DNA of 64,000 bases from CAWEBF01 sp963807235 (GCA_963807235.1 CAWEBF010000009.1:434001-498000), one strand, 5' to 3'; counted from the first letter of the stretch, positions 1-8,461 are shown. Notes: a model not told the origin generated them from the sequence alone. Translations and numbers: made by a program.

Positions 1-605
1 CGCAGCTCCTTCTTCTTGGCCGCCATGATGCCCTTGAGCGTGGCGTAGCGGAGCTGGTTGATGCCGCTCTGGATCGTCAGGAGGGCTGGCAGCGGCATGG
101 TCACCCACTGGAACCACCCGGCCTCCAGTTCGCGCTTCACGCGCACGCGCCCGTCGGTCACCTCCACCTGCATGATGATCGTCGAGTGCGGCACGCCGAG
201 CCGCTCGGCCAGCACGACGCCCATCTGGGCGTGCCCCTGATCATCGGACTGCAGGCCGGTCAGGATGAGATCGAACCGCTCGCTCTCGAGCGCTTCGTGC
301 AGCACCTCCGCGATCACGAACGCGTCGGCGCGTCCGAGCCAGTCCGCGTCCACGTGCACGGCCCGATCCGCTCCTCGGGCCAGTGCCTCGCGCAGGACCT
401 GTTGGACCCTGGCCGGACCCGCCGAGCACACCACCACCTCCCCGCCGTGACGCTCACGGAGCCGCAGCGCCTCCTCGAGGGCGTAGGCGTCGGGCTCGTT
501 CAACTCGTAGCTGGCGTCGCCCTCGCGAATCCAGGTGCCGGCCTCGTCCACGCGCGGGTGCCACTCGCGCGTGGGCACCTGCTTGATGCACACGGCGATC
601 TTCAT
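1..605 (-). CDS. etfB: Electron transfer flavoprotein beta subunit (partial)
   Basis: Beta subunit of the soluble ETF heterodimer, which binds AMP and helps pass electrons from acyl-CoA dehydrogenases to the membrane quinone pool. The ATG at 605 opens with MKIAVCIKQVPTREW, the usual EtfB start. An internal segment, TGLQSDDQGHAQMG, matches the family's nucleotide-binding signature region. About 201 residues are present; the family is about 250, so the C-terminus lies beyond the left edge. It follows fabF on the same strand after a 199-bp gap filled by a palindromic repeat. The alpha subunit would be expected just outside the window. An acyl-CoA dehydrogenase at 42839-44009 is a possible electron donor (inference). 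Confidence 0.9.
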   Translation of the reverse strand, partial: MKIAVCIKQVPTREWHPRVDEAGTWIREGDASYELNEPDAYALEEALRLRERHGGEVVVCSAGPARVQQVLREALARGADRAVHVDADWLGRADAFVIAEVLHEALESERFDLILTGLQSDDQGHAQMGVVLAERLGVPHSTIIMQVEVTDGRVRVKRELEAGWFQWVTMPLPALLTIQSGINQLRYATLKGIMAAKKKEL

Positions 606-684
606 GAAGGGTTCCCGGCGGCGTCCGAACGACGTCTTGCAAAAGGCCAACTGAGGTGAGCTGGTCGTCGGTCGGACGCCGCCC

Positions 685-770
685 GCCCCGCGAAGCGGGG
701 CAAAGCCAACACTGTCAGCGAAGCGGCGTCGGAGCCGAAGGTGAAGCGCAACTCAGCGACGGCGCTTCGC
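685..770 (-). repeat. Divergent copy of the dispersed palindrome-core-hairpin element
   Basis: Read on the minus strand, a palindrome with arms GCGAAGCGCCGTCG and CGACGCCGCTTCGC (one mismatch) is followed by ACAGTGTTGGCTTTGCCCC and then a perfect hairpin GCCCCGC-TTC-GCGGGGC (701-685). This order matches the better copies at 12411-12490, 13694-13827, 44015-44147 and 44633-44706, whose core reads CAGTGTTTGATTGCCC. It lies between fabF and etfB. The core is more diverged than in the other copies, so membership of the family is likely but not certain. Confidence 0.55.
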
Positions 771-826
771 GAGTGTTCCGTCATCGGGATACGCATAACT
801 GCCACTATCCCGGTGACGGAACACTC
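771..826 (-). repeat. Inverted repeat containing the last codons of fabF
   Basis: Arms of 21 bp lie at 771-791 and 806-826 with one mismatch and a 14-nt loop; the left arm begins GAGTGTTCCGTCA. The fabF stop codon (807-805) and its last seven sense codons sit inside the right arm, so the palindrome is built from the end of the gene plus an inverted copy just downstream. It could form a strong 3' hairpin on the fabF transcript, but there is no U-tract, so it is not a classical intrinsic terminator. Confidence 0.75.
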
Positions 827-2064
827 TCGTTGTACCGGCGGAACAGCAGGGTGGCGTTGGTGCCGCCGAACCCGAACGAGTTGGACAGCGCGTAGGTGAT
901 CGGCATCTCGCGCTTCACGTGGGGCACGTAGTCCAGGTCGCACTCCGGATCGGGGTGATCGAGGTTGATCGTCGGCGGCGCCACTTGGTTATAGACGGCC
1001 AGGGCCGAGATCCCGGCCTCGAGGCCGCCGGCCCCGCCGAGCAGATGCCCGGTCATGGACTTGGTGGACGAGATGGCCACGCGGTTGGCGTGCGCACCGA
1101 AGCATCTCTTGATGGCCATCGTCTCCAGCTTGTCGTTGTAGGGCGTGGAGGTGCCGTGCGCGTTGATGTAGTCCACGGCCGACGGCTCGACCCCGGCCTT
1201 GCGAAGCGCCATCGCCATGGCGCGCACCGCGCCGTCGCCGTCTTCGGAGGGCGCCGTGATGTGGTAGGCGTCGGCCGATACGCCATAGCCCACCATCTCG
1301 GCGTAGATGCGGGCGCCGCGCGCCCGTGCATGCTCCAGCTCTTCGAGGATGAGGACGCCGGCGCCTTCGCCGATGATGAACCCGTCGCGATCGCGGTCGA
1401 ACGGGCGGCTGGCTTTTGCCGGCTCGTCGTTGCGTGTGGAGAGCGCCCGAAGCGACGCGAAGCCGCCCACGCTCATGGGCGTGATCGCGGCTTCGGACCC
1501 GCCGGCGATCATCGCATCGGCATCGCCGCGCTTGATGATCTCGAACGACTCGCCGAGCGCATGCGCCGACGCCGAGCACGCGGTGCACGTGGCCAGGTTC
1601 GGGCCCTTCGCCCCGAACCGGATCGACACCTGCCCGGACGCGAGGTTGATGATGGACGCCGGGATGAAGAATGGAGAGATCCGGCGCGGCCCGCCGTCGA
1701 GCAGCGCACTGTGCTCCCGCTCGATGGTGGCGAACCCGCCGATGCCGGACCCGATGAAGACTCCCACCTGGGGCGCGTTCTCGGGCGTGATGATCAGGCC
1801 CGAGTCTTCGACCGCGAACTGCGACGCCGCGATCGCGAACTGGATGAAGACGTCCATCTTCTTGACGTCTTTCTTGTCAACGTAGTCGAGCGGGTCGAAG
1901 CCGCGGACTTCGGCGGCGATCTGCGCCGCGAAGCCGTTGACGTCGAACCGGGTCACCCGGCCGACGCCGCTCGTGCCGGCCAGCAGTCCGTCCCAGGTCG
2001 CCTGGGTCCCGATGCCGAGCGACGACACCAGCCCGATGCCGGTGATGACGACGCGTCTGTGCAC
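805..2064 (-). CDS. fabF: 3-oxoacyl-[ACP] synthase II (KAS II)
   Basis: Condensing enzyme that elongates acyl-ACP with malonyl-ACP in cytosolic type II fatty-acid synthesis. The 419-residue product has the full thiolase-fold triad: Cys163 in ATCTACSASAHA, His303 in NAHGTSTPYND and His340 in STKSMTGHLLGG, with the C-terminal SNSFGFGGTNA loop. The start is GTG at 2064 (VHRRVVITG), close behind acpP. It is the last fab gene in the run rpmF-fabD-fabG-acpP-fabF, all on the minus strand. Family members usually stop soon after the RRY near the end; here an extra NESVPSPG tail is encoded by the inverted repeat at 771-826, so the tail may come from the repeat rather than from the enzyme. Confidence 0.95.
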   Translation of the reverse strand: MHRRVVITGIGLVSSLGIGTQATWDGLLAGTSGVGRVTRFDVNGFAAQIAAEVRGFDPLDYVDKKDVKKMDVFIQFAIAASQFAVEDSGLIITPENAPQVGVFIGSGIGGFATIEREHSALLDGGPRRISPFFIPASIINLASGQVSIRFGAKGPNLATCTACSASAHALGESFEIIKRGDADAMIAGGSEAAITPMSVGGFASLRALSTRNDEPAKASRPFDRDRDGFIIGEGAGVLILEELEHARARGARIYAEMVGYGVSADAYHITAPSEDGDGAVRAMAMALRKAGVEPSAVDYINAHGTSTPYNDKLETMAIKRCFGAHANRVAISSTKSMTGHLLGGAGGLEAGISALAVYNQVAPPTINLDHPDPECDLDYVPHVKREMPITYALSNSFGFGGTNATLLFRRYNESVPSPG

Positions 2065-2079
2065 GGGGGCTCCGGCCGC

Positions 2080-2322
2080 CTACTTCTTGCTCTTGGCGTG
2101 CGCCTCGATGTAGTCGATGGCTTCTTTCACGCGCGTGATCTTCTCGGCGGATTCGTCCGGGATCTCGATCCCGAATTCCTCCTCGAACGCCATGACGAGC
2201 TCCACCGTGTCCAGCGAGTCCGCGCCCAGGTCGTCGACAAACGACGCATCGGGCGTCACTTCTTCCTCATCGACACCCAGTTGCTCCACGATGATGCTCT
2301 TCACCTTGTCTGCGACAGCCAT
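2080..2322 (-). CDS. acpP: Acyl carrier protein
   Basis: Carrier of growing acyl chains for fatty-acid and lipid A synthesis. The 80-residue acidic protein has the GADSLDTVEL motif; Ser36 is the phosphopantetheine attachment site. The ATG at 2322 is preceded by a good AAGGAGAGG ribosome-binding site, consistent with the high expression expected of ACP. It lies 15 bp upstream of fabF and 104 bp downstream of fabG. Length and the C-terminal KSKK tail are normal. Confidence 0.97.
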   Translation of the reverse strand: MAVADKVKSIIVEQLGVDEEEVTPDASFVDDLGADSLDTVELVMAFEEEFGIEIPDESAEKITRVKEAIDYIEAHAKSKK

Positions 2323-2426
2323 CGACCTCTCCTTGTTAGCCCGTCATGCGGCAGCCCGGACTCGACCCCGTGTGCCGGCGACCGGCCGGCGCCGGACGCA
2401 CCCGTAGCCGACGCGAAAGTCCGCGG

Positions 2427-3167
2427 CTACGTGTACATTCCACCGTTGACGGCAAGTACCTGCCCCGTAATATACGCTGCCTCGTCCGACGCCAGGAAAC
2501 ACACTGCCGCGGCGACGTCGTCGGGCGATCCGATCCGCCCTACTGGAATCTGCGCCGACCAGTCGGTCTGGGATCGGTCGGTCAGCGCCTTTGTCATGTC
2601 CGTTTCGATGAGCCCGGGCGCCACCACGTTCACCGTGACGTTGCGCGAGGCCACTTCCCGGGCCAGCGCCTTGCTGAAACCGATGAGGCCGGCCTTGGAC
2701 GCCGCGTAATTGGCCTGGCCGGCGTTGCCCATCTGGCCCACCACGGAGCTGATGCTGATGATTCGCCCTGAGCGCTGCCGCACCATGGGCTTGAGCACCG
2801 CCTGCGTGCAGGTAAAGGCCGACGTCAGGTTGGTTCGCAGCACCTCGTCCCAGTCCTCCCGCTTCATGCGCAGCATCAACTGGTCGCGCGCAATGCCCGC
2901 GTTGTTCACCAGCACGTCCACGCGGGCGTGGCGCTCCATCACCGCCCCGAAGAGCGCCTCCACCGACGCCGTGTCGGTGACGTCCACGGTGAAGCTCTCG
3001 GCCTTCCCACCCGACTCCACAATTCCGGCGGCCGTCTCGGCGGCGTTGGACGCCCGGGAGGCGGCGCACACCACGGCGCCCTGGGACGCCAGCGCCCGGG
3101 CAATCGCACGGCCGATACCGCGCGAGGCGCCCGTGACCACCGCCACGCGACCCGTCAGGTCGAACAT
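2427..3167 (-). CDS. fabG: 3-oxoacyl-[ACP] reductase
   Basis: NADPH-dependent reduction of 3-oxoacyl-ACP. The 246-residue short-chain dehydrogenase has the cofactor loop TGASRGIG (residues 12-19), NNAG at 88-91, and the catalytic set Asn113, Ser141, Tyr154 and Lys158 in the typical SVVGQMGNAGQANYAASKAG context. The start is ATG 3167, which overlaps the 3' end of fabD by 13 bp; the open frame continues upstream inside fabD, but only this start matches the family N-terminus. Translational coupling to fabD is likely. Confidence 0.95.
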   Translation of the reverse strand: MFDLTGRVAVVTGASRGIGRAIARALASQGAVVCAASRASNAAETAAGIVESGGKAESFTVDVTDTASVEALFGAVMERHARVDVLVNNAGIARDQLMLRMKREDWDEVLRTNLTSAFTCTQAVLKPMVRQRSGRIISISSVVGQMGNAGQANYAASKAGLIGFSKALAREVASRNVTVNVVAPGLIETDMTKALTDRSQTDWSAQIPVGRIGSPDDVAAAVCFLASDEAAYITGQVLAVNGGMYT

Positions 3168-4117
3168 ACCGCCATCACCCCGTCCAGATCCTCCGGGGTG
3201 CCGAAGTTGACGATCGCCGGCTCCGCACCCCGGGCGACCTTCTTCACCAGGCCGCTCAGCACGGAGCCGGGACCCACCTCGACGAAGGTCCGCACGCCGT
3301 CGGCGAGCAGACGTTCGACGATGGCCTGCCACAGCACCGGCGCCGACACCTGGCGGACCAGAGCCTCGATGGCGGACGGGCCGTCGTGCTTGGGTTGCGC
3401 GTCTACGTTCGCGACGACCGGCACCCTGGGTGTGCAGGCCCGCAGGGCTCGCAGGCGAGGCGCCAGGCGTTCCTCGGCCGGGCGCATGAGCGCGCAATGA
3501 AACGGCGCGCTGACGGCCAGGGGCACGGCCTTCTTCGCTCCCAGTTCCCTGGCCCGATCCGACGCCCGCTTGACCGCACCGGCATGACCGGCAATCACCA
3601 CCTGTCCCGGAGCGTTGATGTTGGCGGGGCTGACCACTTCATCGCCGCCGCTTTCCTGACACGCGCGCGCGACCACGTCCAGCTCCGCGCCCAGAATCGC
3701 GGCCATGCTGCCCGTGCCCACCGGCACGGCCTCCTGCATCAGCCGGCCGCGCTCCCGCACGATCGAGACTGCATCGGGAAATCCCAGCGTCCCTGCCGCG
3801 ACGTTGGCCGAATACTCCCCCAGGCTGTGACCGGCCACGAAATCAGGAACGAGACCACGCTTCGAGAGCACCCGCAGGGCGGCGATGCTCATGGCGAGAA
3901 TGGCGGGCTGCGCGTGCTCGGTCAACACCAGGTCCGACTCGGGCCCCTCGAAGACCAGCTGGCTGAGCCTGCGGCTCGAGCCGTCGCAGGCGCCGAACGC
4001 CTGATCGGCCTCCTCGAAGGCCGCGGCCGCTTCGGGAAACGCGCGGGCGAGCGTCATGCCCATGCCGACGTGCTGCGCGCCCTGTCCCGGGAACAGAAAC
4101 GCGATCGAAGCGGGCAT
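3155..4117 (-). CDS. fabD: Malonyl-CoA:ACP transacylase
   Basis: Loads malonyl groups onto ACP. The 320-residue product begins MPASIAFLFPGQGAQ, with the family GQGAQ motif. It has the nucleophile elbow GHSLGEY with Ser98 and the catalytic His207 in SAPFHCALM. ATG 4117 lies 9 bp downstream of rpmF. In many bacteria plsX and fabH sit between rpmF and fabD; neither is present here. Confidence 0.95.
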   Translation of the reverse strand: MPASIAFLFPGQGAQHVGMGMTLARAFPEAAAAFEEADQAFGACDGSSRRLSQLVFEGPESDLVLTEHAQPAILAMSIAALRVLSKRGLVPDFVAGHSLGEYSANVAAGTLGFPDAVSIVRERGRLMQEAVPVGTGSMAAILGAELDVVARACQESGGDEVVSPANINAPGQVVIAGHAGAVKRASDRARELGAKKAVPLAVSAPFHCALMRPAEERLAPRLRALRACTPRVPVVANVDAQPKHDGPSAIEALVRQVSAPVLWQAIVERLLADGVRTFVEVGPGSVLSGLVKKVARGAEPAIVNFGTPEDLDGVMAVCST

Positions 4118-4126
4118 TCGGCCCCG

Positions 4127-4315
4127 CTACTCGCCGTCGATCGATCCCGGCCGCACCTGGCGCTGCCGGTAGTACCCGCAATGCGGGCAGATACGATGGG
4201 GCGCCTTGGGCTCGTGGCACTGCGGGCACGCGCCCGTGGTGGCCGTCTGCAGCGAGTCGTGGGTCCGGCGCTTGGCCGTGCGGGTCTTCGAATGGCGTCG
4301 TTTTGGATTCGGCAT
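4127..4315 (-). CDS. rpmF: 50S ribosomal protein L32
   Basis: A 62-residue zinc-ribbon ribosomal protein. The N-terminus MPNPKRRHSKTRTAKRR is the L32 signature, followed by two zinc-binding pairs, CPQC and CPHC. It lies directly behind the DUF177/YceD gene, the order found across bacteria, and in front of fabD, so ribosome and lipid synthesis genes are probably co-transcribed. Confidence 0.97.
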   Translation of the reverse strand: MPNPKRRHSKTRTAKRRTHDSLQTATTGACPQCHEPKAPHRICPHCGYYRQRQVRPGSIDGE

Positions 4316-4337
4316 GATTGCGGCGTCCTCGGTCGTT

Positions 4338-4884
4338 CTAGTGATCTTGCGGAGGCTGGTCGACGAGCGTCTTCAGGGCGGCGAATCTCGGATCCTGCCA
4401 GTCGGTCCGGCAGTCGCACGAAGTCGTGTTCCGATCCGCACCGCACTGCGGGCAGAGGCCCAGGCAGCCCTCGCGGCACAAGGGCTTCATGGGGAGCGCG
4501 AGGTAAAACTGCTCCCGTAGCAGCTCGTTCAGGTCCAGCATGTCGTCGTTGTAGTAAGCTCGTGTCGGTGTCGTCGGCGGATATGTCTCGATCTTCGCTC
4601 GCGTCCTCGGTTTCGGCCTCCGACGCCGGGGCGTAGCGGAGATCCAGCGGCACGTCCACCGGCAGGCGATATGGCTCGAGGCACCGGCTGCACTGCAGCT
4701 CCAGTTCGGTCCGCGCCCGGCCCACCAGATGGAACCGCGCCTTGTCCTTGTGGAGGTCGAAGTCCAGATCGACCGGCTCGACCACCCGGTAGGACTCCCC
4801 ACCCTCCCGATTCATCTCGGCTGGTGAGAACTGCCGTGAGACATGGCTCACCGGCTGCCGGAAGCGGGTCAGGTCTAGCTGCAT
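4338..4884 (-). CDS. yceD: YceD/DUF177 family protein (one frameshift)
   Basis: DUF177 protein, commonly encoded just upstream of rpmF and linked to 23S rRNA/ribosome accumulation in other species. ATG 4884 opens with MQLDLTRFRQPVSHV; the family CSRCLEPY motif follows in this frame. Near 4560 the frame changes by +1, after which NDDMLDLNELLREQF and a cysteine-rich tail (CPQCGADRNTTSCDC) complete the family pattern. The two pieces rejoin to about 181 residues, a normal length, so one inserted base is the simplest explanation. The cysteines suggest a zinc site. Confidence 0.85.
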
Positions 4885-4928
4885 TGGAGAGCCCCCTCGC
4901 GAATCTTTTGCGAAGGACAGACTGACGA

Positions 4929-5987
4929 TTATAGCTGGTTCCAGGCGACGGGCCCAACCCAGGGCCGCGGGATCACCAGGCGTTCGAAGAGGGCCACGGC
5001 GTAGCGGTCGGTCATCCCGGCCACGAAGTCCTTGGCGGCCACGTCCAGCCCTTCCGCGTCGAGAATCCCCTGATCCAGGAACTCGACGGGGCGTTCCCGC
5101 ACCCGCTCCCACAGGCCCCCCAGAATGGCTCGAGCCTTCTTGAACTCGGCGGTGGCCGCTTCGTTCTCGTATACCGCCTCGAAAAGAAAGGACCGCATCC
5201 GCAGCGTGGCATCCAGCACGTCCGGGCTCATCCGGATCTCGGACAGCCCCGCCCGGTCCGTCTCGACCACGACGTCCTTGACCATCCGGGCGATCCGCGC
5301 CGACGGCGTGGGTCCCAGGGTCGCCACCGCATCCCGTGGCAGGTCCGCCTCCTGAAGCACCCCCGCGCGCACGGCGTCGTCGATGTCATGGTTCACGTAG
5401 GCGATGAGATCGGCCACGCGAAGGACCTGTCCCTCGAGGGTCGCTGCGCGCTTGGTGGCGTCGAGGCCCACCGGCGAGCCATCCTTGCCCTTGGAGTGCC
5501 GCCCGATGCCGTCGCGCACCTCCCAACTCAGGTTCAAGCCGCGCCCGTCGTTCTCCAGCACGTCCACGATGCGCAGGCTTTGCTCGTAATGCCGGAACCC
5601 TCCAGGGACCAGGTCGTCGAGCACGTGTTCACCGGCATGGCCGAAGGGCGTGTGGCCGAGGTCGTGACCGAGGGCGATCGCCTCGGTCAGCTCCTCGTGG
5701 AGGCGCAGCACCTTGGCGATCGTGCGCGCGATTTGTGAGACCTCGAGCGAGTGCGTGAGGCGCGTGCGGTAGTGGTCGCCCGCCGGCGCGAAGAACACCT
5801 GCGTCTTGTGCTTGAGCCGCCGGAACGCCTTGCTGTGGATGATTCGATCCCGATCGTGCTGGAAGGCGGGGCGCACGTCGTCCTCGGCCTCGGGTCGCAG
5901 CCGTCCACGAGACCTCGCGCTCCGCGCCGCCTGTGGCGCCAGCATCGACTCCTCGCGAGCTTCGAGCGACTCACGGATGCTCGACAC
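4929..5987 (-). CDS. dgt: Deoxyguanosinetriphosphate triphosphohydrolase-like protein
   Basis: HD-domain dNTP triphosphohydrolase that cleaves dNTPs to deoxynucleoside and triphosphate. The 352-residue product carries the family signature AFRRLKHKTQVF, then RLTHSLEV (His79), the HD pair His108-Asp109 in GHDLGHTPFGHAGE, and a further VNHDIDDAV segment. Length matches the short dGTPase-like subfamily. The start is GTG 5987; the deoB stop lies at 5971, so the genes overlap by 17 bp. It follows deoB in a nucleotide-metabolism pair. Confidence 0.9.
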   Translation of the reverse strand: MSSIRESLEAREESMLAPQAARSARSRGRLRPEAEDDVRPAFQHDRDRIIHSKAFRRLKHKTQVFFAPAGDHYRTRLTHSLEVSQIARTIAKVLRLHEELTEAIALGHDLGHTPFGHAGEHVLDDLVPGGFRHYEQSLRIVDVLENDGRGLNLSWEVRDGIGRHSKGKDGSPVGLDATKRAATLEGQVLRVADLIAYVNHDIDDAVRAGVLQEADLPRDAVATLGPTPSARIARMVKDVVVETDRAGLSEIRMSPDVLDATLRMRSFLFEAVYENEAATAEFKKARAILGGLWERVRERPVEFLDQGILDAEGLDVAAKDFVAGMTDRYAVALFERLVIPRPWVGPVAWNQL

Positions 5988-7152
5988 GGATCGTCTCCAG
6001 GAAGCTCACGCCGTGGGGCAGCGGGCCCACGCCGAAGTTGTGGGCGATCGTCTGGCCCAGATCGGCGAACGTCTTCCGCACGCCGATATCGGTGCCCCGG
6101 CGGACGCGAGGGCCCGCCAGCAGCACCGGCACGTGCTCGCGTGAGTGATCGGTGCTCGGTGTCGTGGGATCGTTGCCGTGGTCACCCGTCACCACGAAGA
6201 GGTCGTCCGGCGCGAGCCGTGGCAGCACATCTCCCAGCCAGCGGTCGATCGCTTCGAGGTTGCGGGCGTACCCGGCAGGATCGTTGCGGTGCCCGTGCTG
6301 CGTGTCGGAGTCCACCAGGTTCACGAACAGCAGCCCGCCTGCCATCGACCCCAGCTCGGCGGTCACCTGAGCCATGCCATCGGCGTCGCTCGTCGTCGGT
6401 ACCGAGCGGGAGACGCCCCGGCCGGCAAAGAGGTCGTTCACCTTGCCGATCGACACGACGGGATGGCCGGTGGCGCAGAGCGCGTCGAGCAGCGTCGGAC
6501 CGGTCGGCTCCAGGGCGTAGTCGTGCCGCCGGACCGTGCGCCGGAACGCGCCCGGCCGGCCCTCGAAGGGGCGGGCGATGACGCGGCCGACGCCGAGGCC
6601 CAGGCCAGCGATCTCGAACGCTGCCTCGCAGATGCGGTACAGCTCGGCGATGGGGATCACGTCCTCGTGGGCCGCGATCTGCAGCACGCTGTCAGCGGAG
6701 GTGTAGACGATAGGACAGCCCGTTGCCATGTGCTCGGCGCCCAAGCGGTCGATGATCTCGGTGCCCGACGCCACGACGTTGCCGAGCGTCCGCCGGCTGA
6801 TGCGGGCCTCCAGCTCCTCGATGACCGCCGGGGGGAACCCGGCCGGAAACGTCGGAAACGGCTGCTCGAGCACAATGCCGGCCATCTCCCAATGGCCGGT
6901 GACCGAGTCCTTGCCCGCCGAGGCCTCGGCCATTCTGCCGAATGCACCCGTCAATTCCGGCTCCGCGGCGGGGTTGAGCGAGGCGACGCGCCCGAGGCCC
7001 AGCGCTCGCATGTGCGGCAGGTCCAGCGGGACCACGCGCGCCAGATTGCCCAGGGTGTCGCTGCCCTCGTCGCCGTAGGCCGCCGCATCGGGAAGCTCCC
7101 CCGCGCCCAGGCTGTCGATGACGATCAGAATGACCCTGCGGAACGGGCGCAC
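5971..7152 (-). CDS. deoB: Phosphopentomutase
   Basis: Interconverts (deoxy)ribose 1- and 5-phosphates in nucleoside salvage. It belongs to the alkaline-phosphatase superfamily: VILIVIDSLGAGELPDA at the N-terminus, GKDSVTGHWEM for the phosphorylated residue, GTEIIDRLG, ASADSVLQIAAHE-like and GDHGNDPTTPSTDHSRE metal sites. The open frame extends to a TTG at 7203, but GTG 7152 has a strong GGAGG about 7 nt upstream and gives a 393-residue protein of family length, so I use it. The residue that is Thr in characterised enzymes (GKDT) is Ser83 here. Confidence 0.92.
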   Translation of the reverse strand: MRPFRRVILIVIDSLGAGELPDAAAYGDEGSDTLGNLARVVPLDLPHMRALGLGRVASLNPAAEPELTGAFGRMAEASAGKDSVTGHWEMAGIVLEQPFPTFPAGFPPAVIEELEARISRRTLGNVVASGTEIIDRLGAEHMATGCPIVYTSADSVLQIAAHEDVIPIAELYRICEAAFEIAGLGLGVGRVIARPFEGRPGAFRRTVRRHDYALEPTGPTLLDALCATGHPVVSIGKVNDLFAGRGVSRSVPTTSDADGMAQVTAELGSMAGGLLFVNLVDSDTQHGHRNDPAGYARNLEAIDRWLGDVLPRLAPDDLFVVTGDHGNDPTTPSTDHSREHVPVLLAGPRVRRGTDIGVRKTFADLGQTIAHNFGVGPLPHGVSFLETIRVEHP

Positions 7153-7216
7153 CGCGCCTCCGAAAGCCCGCCGCTCGAAGCGCGGCCAAATGACAAGGGC
7201 CAAGCCCTTGGCTGGT

Positions 7217-7483
7217 TCAGGCGCGCGCCTCGTGGAGCGCTGGCGACGTCACGCGCGCCACCGTGGCGATGGCGTGCTTGAACACCAGCTGCTCCGCGCC
7301 GCTCACCTCCACGACGAGGGAGAACCGGTCGAACGCCTTGACCCGACATCGCAGCTCCACGCCGTCGAGCAGCCGGATGGCCAGTGGTGCGCGCTCGCGG
7401 CGCGCCTGGTTCAGAAAGGCATCCTGTGCAGAGGGAAGGGCCGGCGACAACACGACGTGTTCGGAGAGAACCGGCTCGGACAC
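7217..7483 (-). CDS. hfq: RNA chaperone Hfq
   Basis: Sm-like hexameric chaperone that pairs small RNAs with mRNAs. The 88-residue product contains QDAFLNQARRERAPL (Sm1 region) and VFKHAIATV, equivalent to the YKHAIST motif of Sm2. The start is GTG at 7483, directly adjoining the miaA stop codon, so translation is probably coupled. The miaA-hfq order is conserved in many proteobacteria. An N-terminal extension of about 18 residues precedes the Sm fold and the protein lacks a long C-terminal tail. Confidence 0.9.
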   Translation of the reverse strand: MSEPVLSEHVVLSPALPSAQDAFLNQARRERAPLAIRLLDGVELRCRVKAFDRFSLVVEVSGAEQLVFKHAIATVARVTSPALHEARA

Positions 7484-8461
7484 TTAGTTTCCTCGCAAGC
7501 GCGCGCTGTGCTGATCGAATGCGGCCGCGCATGCCGCCATTACATCACTCGCGACGTCCGGGTCCTCGCCCGGGCCCGCGAACCAACGTAGATTAGGCTC
7601 TTTGCGGAACCAGATCAACTGACGTCTCGCGTACTGCCGGTTCGCGGTGACGATGAGCGCACGGGTCGCCGTCTCGTCGCGAACCCCATCCAGCAGCTCG
7701 ATGACCTGCCGATACACCAGTCCGCCGAACGGCCGCGCCTCGCGCGGGAGTCCCGCCGCGAGCAGCGCCCGCACTTCGTCCACGATGCCGCGCTCGAACT
7801 GCCGATCGACTCGCTGCGCCACGCGCGCCGCCGTCTGGTCGGGCGGCAGCGCCAGCGCTACCGTGACCACTTCGCAGTCGGCGATCGGCGACACCGTCGC
7901 ATCCAGGTGCCCGCTGAGAGGCGTGCCGGTGAGGTAGAAGACCTCCAGCGCGCGGACCACCTTCTTGCGATCGGCTGGCGCGATGCGCGCGGCCGCCTGA
8001 GCGTCCACGCCCGCGAGGATGCGGTGCAACCGGGCGGCGCCCCGCCGGTCGGCCACCCGAGTCAGCCGGCTCCGCAGCGTCTCATCGGCGCCGGGGCCGG
8101 GAAAGAGGCCTCTCACAAGCGCCCGGTAGTACAGGCCTGTGCCGCCTACCAGAATCGGCAACCGTCCGCGGGCGTGAATCCCGCGGATCGCGCCCGCGGC
8201 ATCCGCCGCGAACCGGGCCGCCGTGTAGACCTCGGTCGGGTCCGCAACGTCGATCAGGTGGTGCGGGATGCCCCGGCGCTCTTGCGGCGACAGCTTGTCG
8301 GTGCCGATATCGAAGCCGCGGTACACAGCGGTCGAGTCGCAGTTGATGACTTCCCCGCCGAACCGCGAGGCGAGGTTCAGCCCCAGACCGCTCTTGCCCG
8401 ACGCGGTGGGACCGACCACCGCCAGCACCAGCGGCCGAGGGTCTACGGAATGGTCACCCAC
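7484..8461 (-). CDS. miaA: tRNA dimethylallyltransferase
   Basis: Adds the dimethylallyl group to A37 of UNN-decoding tRNAs. Motifs in order: P-loop GPTASGKS, DSTAVYRGFDIGTDK, GIPHHLIDV, GGTGLYYRAL, and a tRNA-binding region ending QYARRQLIWFRKEPN. The start is uncertain: GTG 8461 gives 325 residues, close to the E. coli enzyme; a GTG at 8503 would add 14 residues and overlap the small ORF upstream more deeply. The stop abuts the hfq start. Confidence 0.93.
   Translation of the reverse strand: MGDHSVDPRPLVLAVVGPTASGKSGLGLNLASRFGGEVINCDSTAVYRGFDIGTDKLSPQERRGIPHHLIDVADPTEVYTAARFAADAAGAIRGIHARGRLPILVGGTGLYYRALVRGLFPGPGADETLRSRLTRVADRRGAARLHRILAGVDAQAAARIAPADRKKVVRALEVFYLTGTPLSGHLDATVSPIADCEVVTVALALPPDQTAARVAQRVDRQFERGIVDEVRALLAAGLPREARPFGGLVYRQVIELLDGVRDETATRALIVTANRQYARRQLIWFRKEPNLRWFAGPGEDPDVASDVMAACAAAFDQHSARLRGN

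Noticed and set aside
686..700. GC hairpins of the element as classical intrinsic terminators
   Set aside because: Stems are strong but lack a downstream U-tract, apart from a weak GTTTG after the 44686 hairpin; a 3'-end role remains possible but unproven.
919..2709. A 596-codon plus-strand open frame opposite fabF, acpP and fabG
   Set aside because: High GC creates long antisense frames; the product has no family pattern and the opposite strand encodes three textbook fab proteins.
7153..7203. TTG 7203 as the deoB start
   Set aside because: GTG 7152 has a strong GGAGG at proper spacing and matches family length; the upstream 17 codons do not align with phosphopentomutases.
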